Assembly (NCBI GenBank): GCA_041497995.1
Contig: JBGQHM010000411.1
Coordinates: 1-5,976, forward strand
DNA: 5,976 bases
Direction of reading: 5' to 3'
Source of the DNA: DATKMS01 sp041497995
GTDB lineage: Bacteria; Desulfobacterota; Binatia; HRBIN30
Positions 5,570-5,976 of this stretch are shown piece after piece. The position numbers were made by a program, and so were the translations under genes. Below the pieces are notes generated by a model. The model searched no databases and was not told where the DNA came from. It saw only the letters and a program-made list of their open reading frames with translations. How positions within the stretch are numbered: the stretch's first letter is position 1; each line of letters opens with the position of its first letter.

Positions 5570-5976
5570 ATGCCGTCCGAGACCATCTTGCTGACCGGAG
5601 TCAGCGGTTTTCTGGGCCGTCACGTCCTCTGGAATCTCCTGCGGCGGGCGGACACGACGGCGAAGGTCTATTGCCTCCTGCGCCCGGAGGCCGACATGTC
5701 GGCCGAGCAACGTCTGCAGGCGCTCCTGGTTCCTGAGGGCGAACCCCTTGCCGCGGAGGCACGTGCACGCTGCCACGCAGTCCTCGGCGACATCGTCGAC
5801 ACCGACCTGCTCCTGGACCCCCCGATGCGCGAGCGGCTGCTCGGTGAGGTCAACCGCATCATTCATTGCGCTGCTACCGTGAAGTTCAACAAGGCGTTGG
5901 ACAAGGCGCGGCGCATCAACGTGGACGGCACCCGCCATGTGCTCCGGTTCGCCGAGGCGTTGCACGCACGCGGCCG
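5570..5976 (+). CDS. Fatty acyl-CoA reductase / thioester reductase-like NAD(P)-binding protein, N-terminal part
   Basis: 135 complete codons are present and the gene runs off the window end. The N-terminus is a Rossmann fold of the extended SDR, male-sterility/NAD_binding_4 type. The dinucleotide motif is TGVSGFLG (residues 9-16). YCLLRPEADMSAEQRL (34-49) matches the family's 'V-Y-x-L-x-R ... A-x-x-R-L' strand and helix, VLGDI (71-75) is the next conserved strand, and IIHCAATVKFNKAL (97-110) with INVDGTRHVLRFAE (116-129) are hallmark segments. Full-length relatives reduce fatty acyl-CoA or carrier-bound acyl groups to aldehyde or alcohol using NAD(P)H. The catalytic Tyr-x-x-x-Lys should lie beyond the window. 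No signal peptide is present, so it is probably cytoplasmic. ATG 5570 follows the previous stop by 17 bases without a clear Shine-Dalgarno sequence and directly precedes the Rossmann strand, so it is very likely the true start. The substrate cannot be told from this fragment. Confidence 0.88.
   Translation, partial: MPSETILLTGVSGFLGRHVLWNLLRRADTTAKVYCLLRPEADMSAEQRLQALLVPEGEPLAAEARARCHAVLGDIVDTDLLLDPPMRERLLGEVNRIIHCAATVKFNKALDKARRINVDGTRHVLRFAEALHARG

Noticed and set aside
5549..5965. Minus-strand open frame of 138 codons opposite the reductase
   Set aside because: The plus strand encodes a clear Rossmann-fold protein with family motifs; the minus frame is a shadow.

Overview
This is a high-GC bacterial window, most likely from an uncultivated Gram-negative of the deltaproteobacterial/Binatota (or similar) type. 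The basis is two secreted proteins that carry Cys-flanked, dockerin-like EF-hand repeats followed by Thr-Pro linkers, an arrangement I associate with such metagenomic genomes, plus an outer-membrane beta-barrel protein. This placement is inference; there is no rRNA or other marker gene in the window.

Layout. Bases 1-459 carry no convincing gene. They hold a nested palindromic repeat structure (about 4-135) that looks like a mobile-element end or a small MITE-like element. A gene-free stretch follows, and then two exact copies of a 15-bp sequence with a 19-bp period (352-385), just upstream of a REP-associated tyrosine transposase (RAYT, 460-1494). After a 293-base intergenic region comes a tight co-directional run of four genes, with gaps of 22, 8 and 17 bases. 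They are a secreted Cys-rich protein with an N-terminal dockerin-like pair and a T/P linker (1788-3242), a second secreted protein with a single EF-hand loop, a T/P linker and a beta-rich domain (3265-4224), an outer-membrane porin-like beta-barrel (4233-5552), and the N-terminal part of a fatty acyl-CoA reductase/thioester-reductase type NAD(P)-binding protein (5570 to the window end).

How the genes may work together. The spacing suggests one transcript starting in 1495-1787 and led by a strong Shine-Dalgarno sequence (AGGAGG, 1778-1783). Two secreted proteins plus an outer-membrane barrel plus a cytoplasmic acyl reductase fit a system that moves or modifies a hydrophobic compound (lipid, fatty acid or hydrocarbon) across the cell envelope. 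That is a hypothesis from gene order and family resemblance only. The transposase upstream appears to be a separate accessory insertion. No tRNA, rRNA or CRISPR array is visible.
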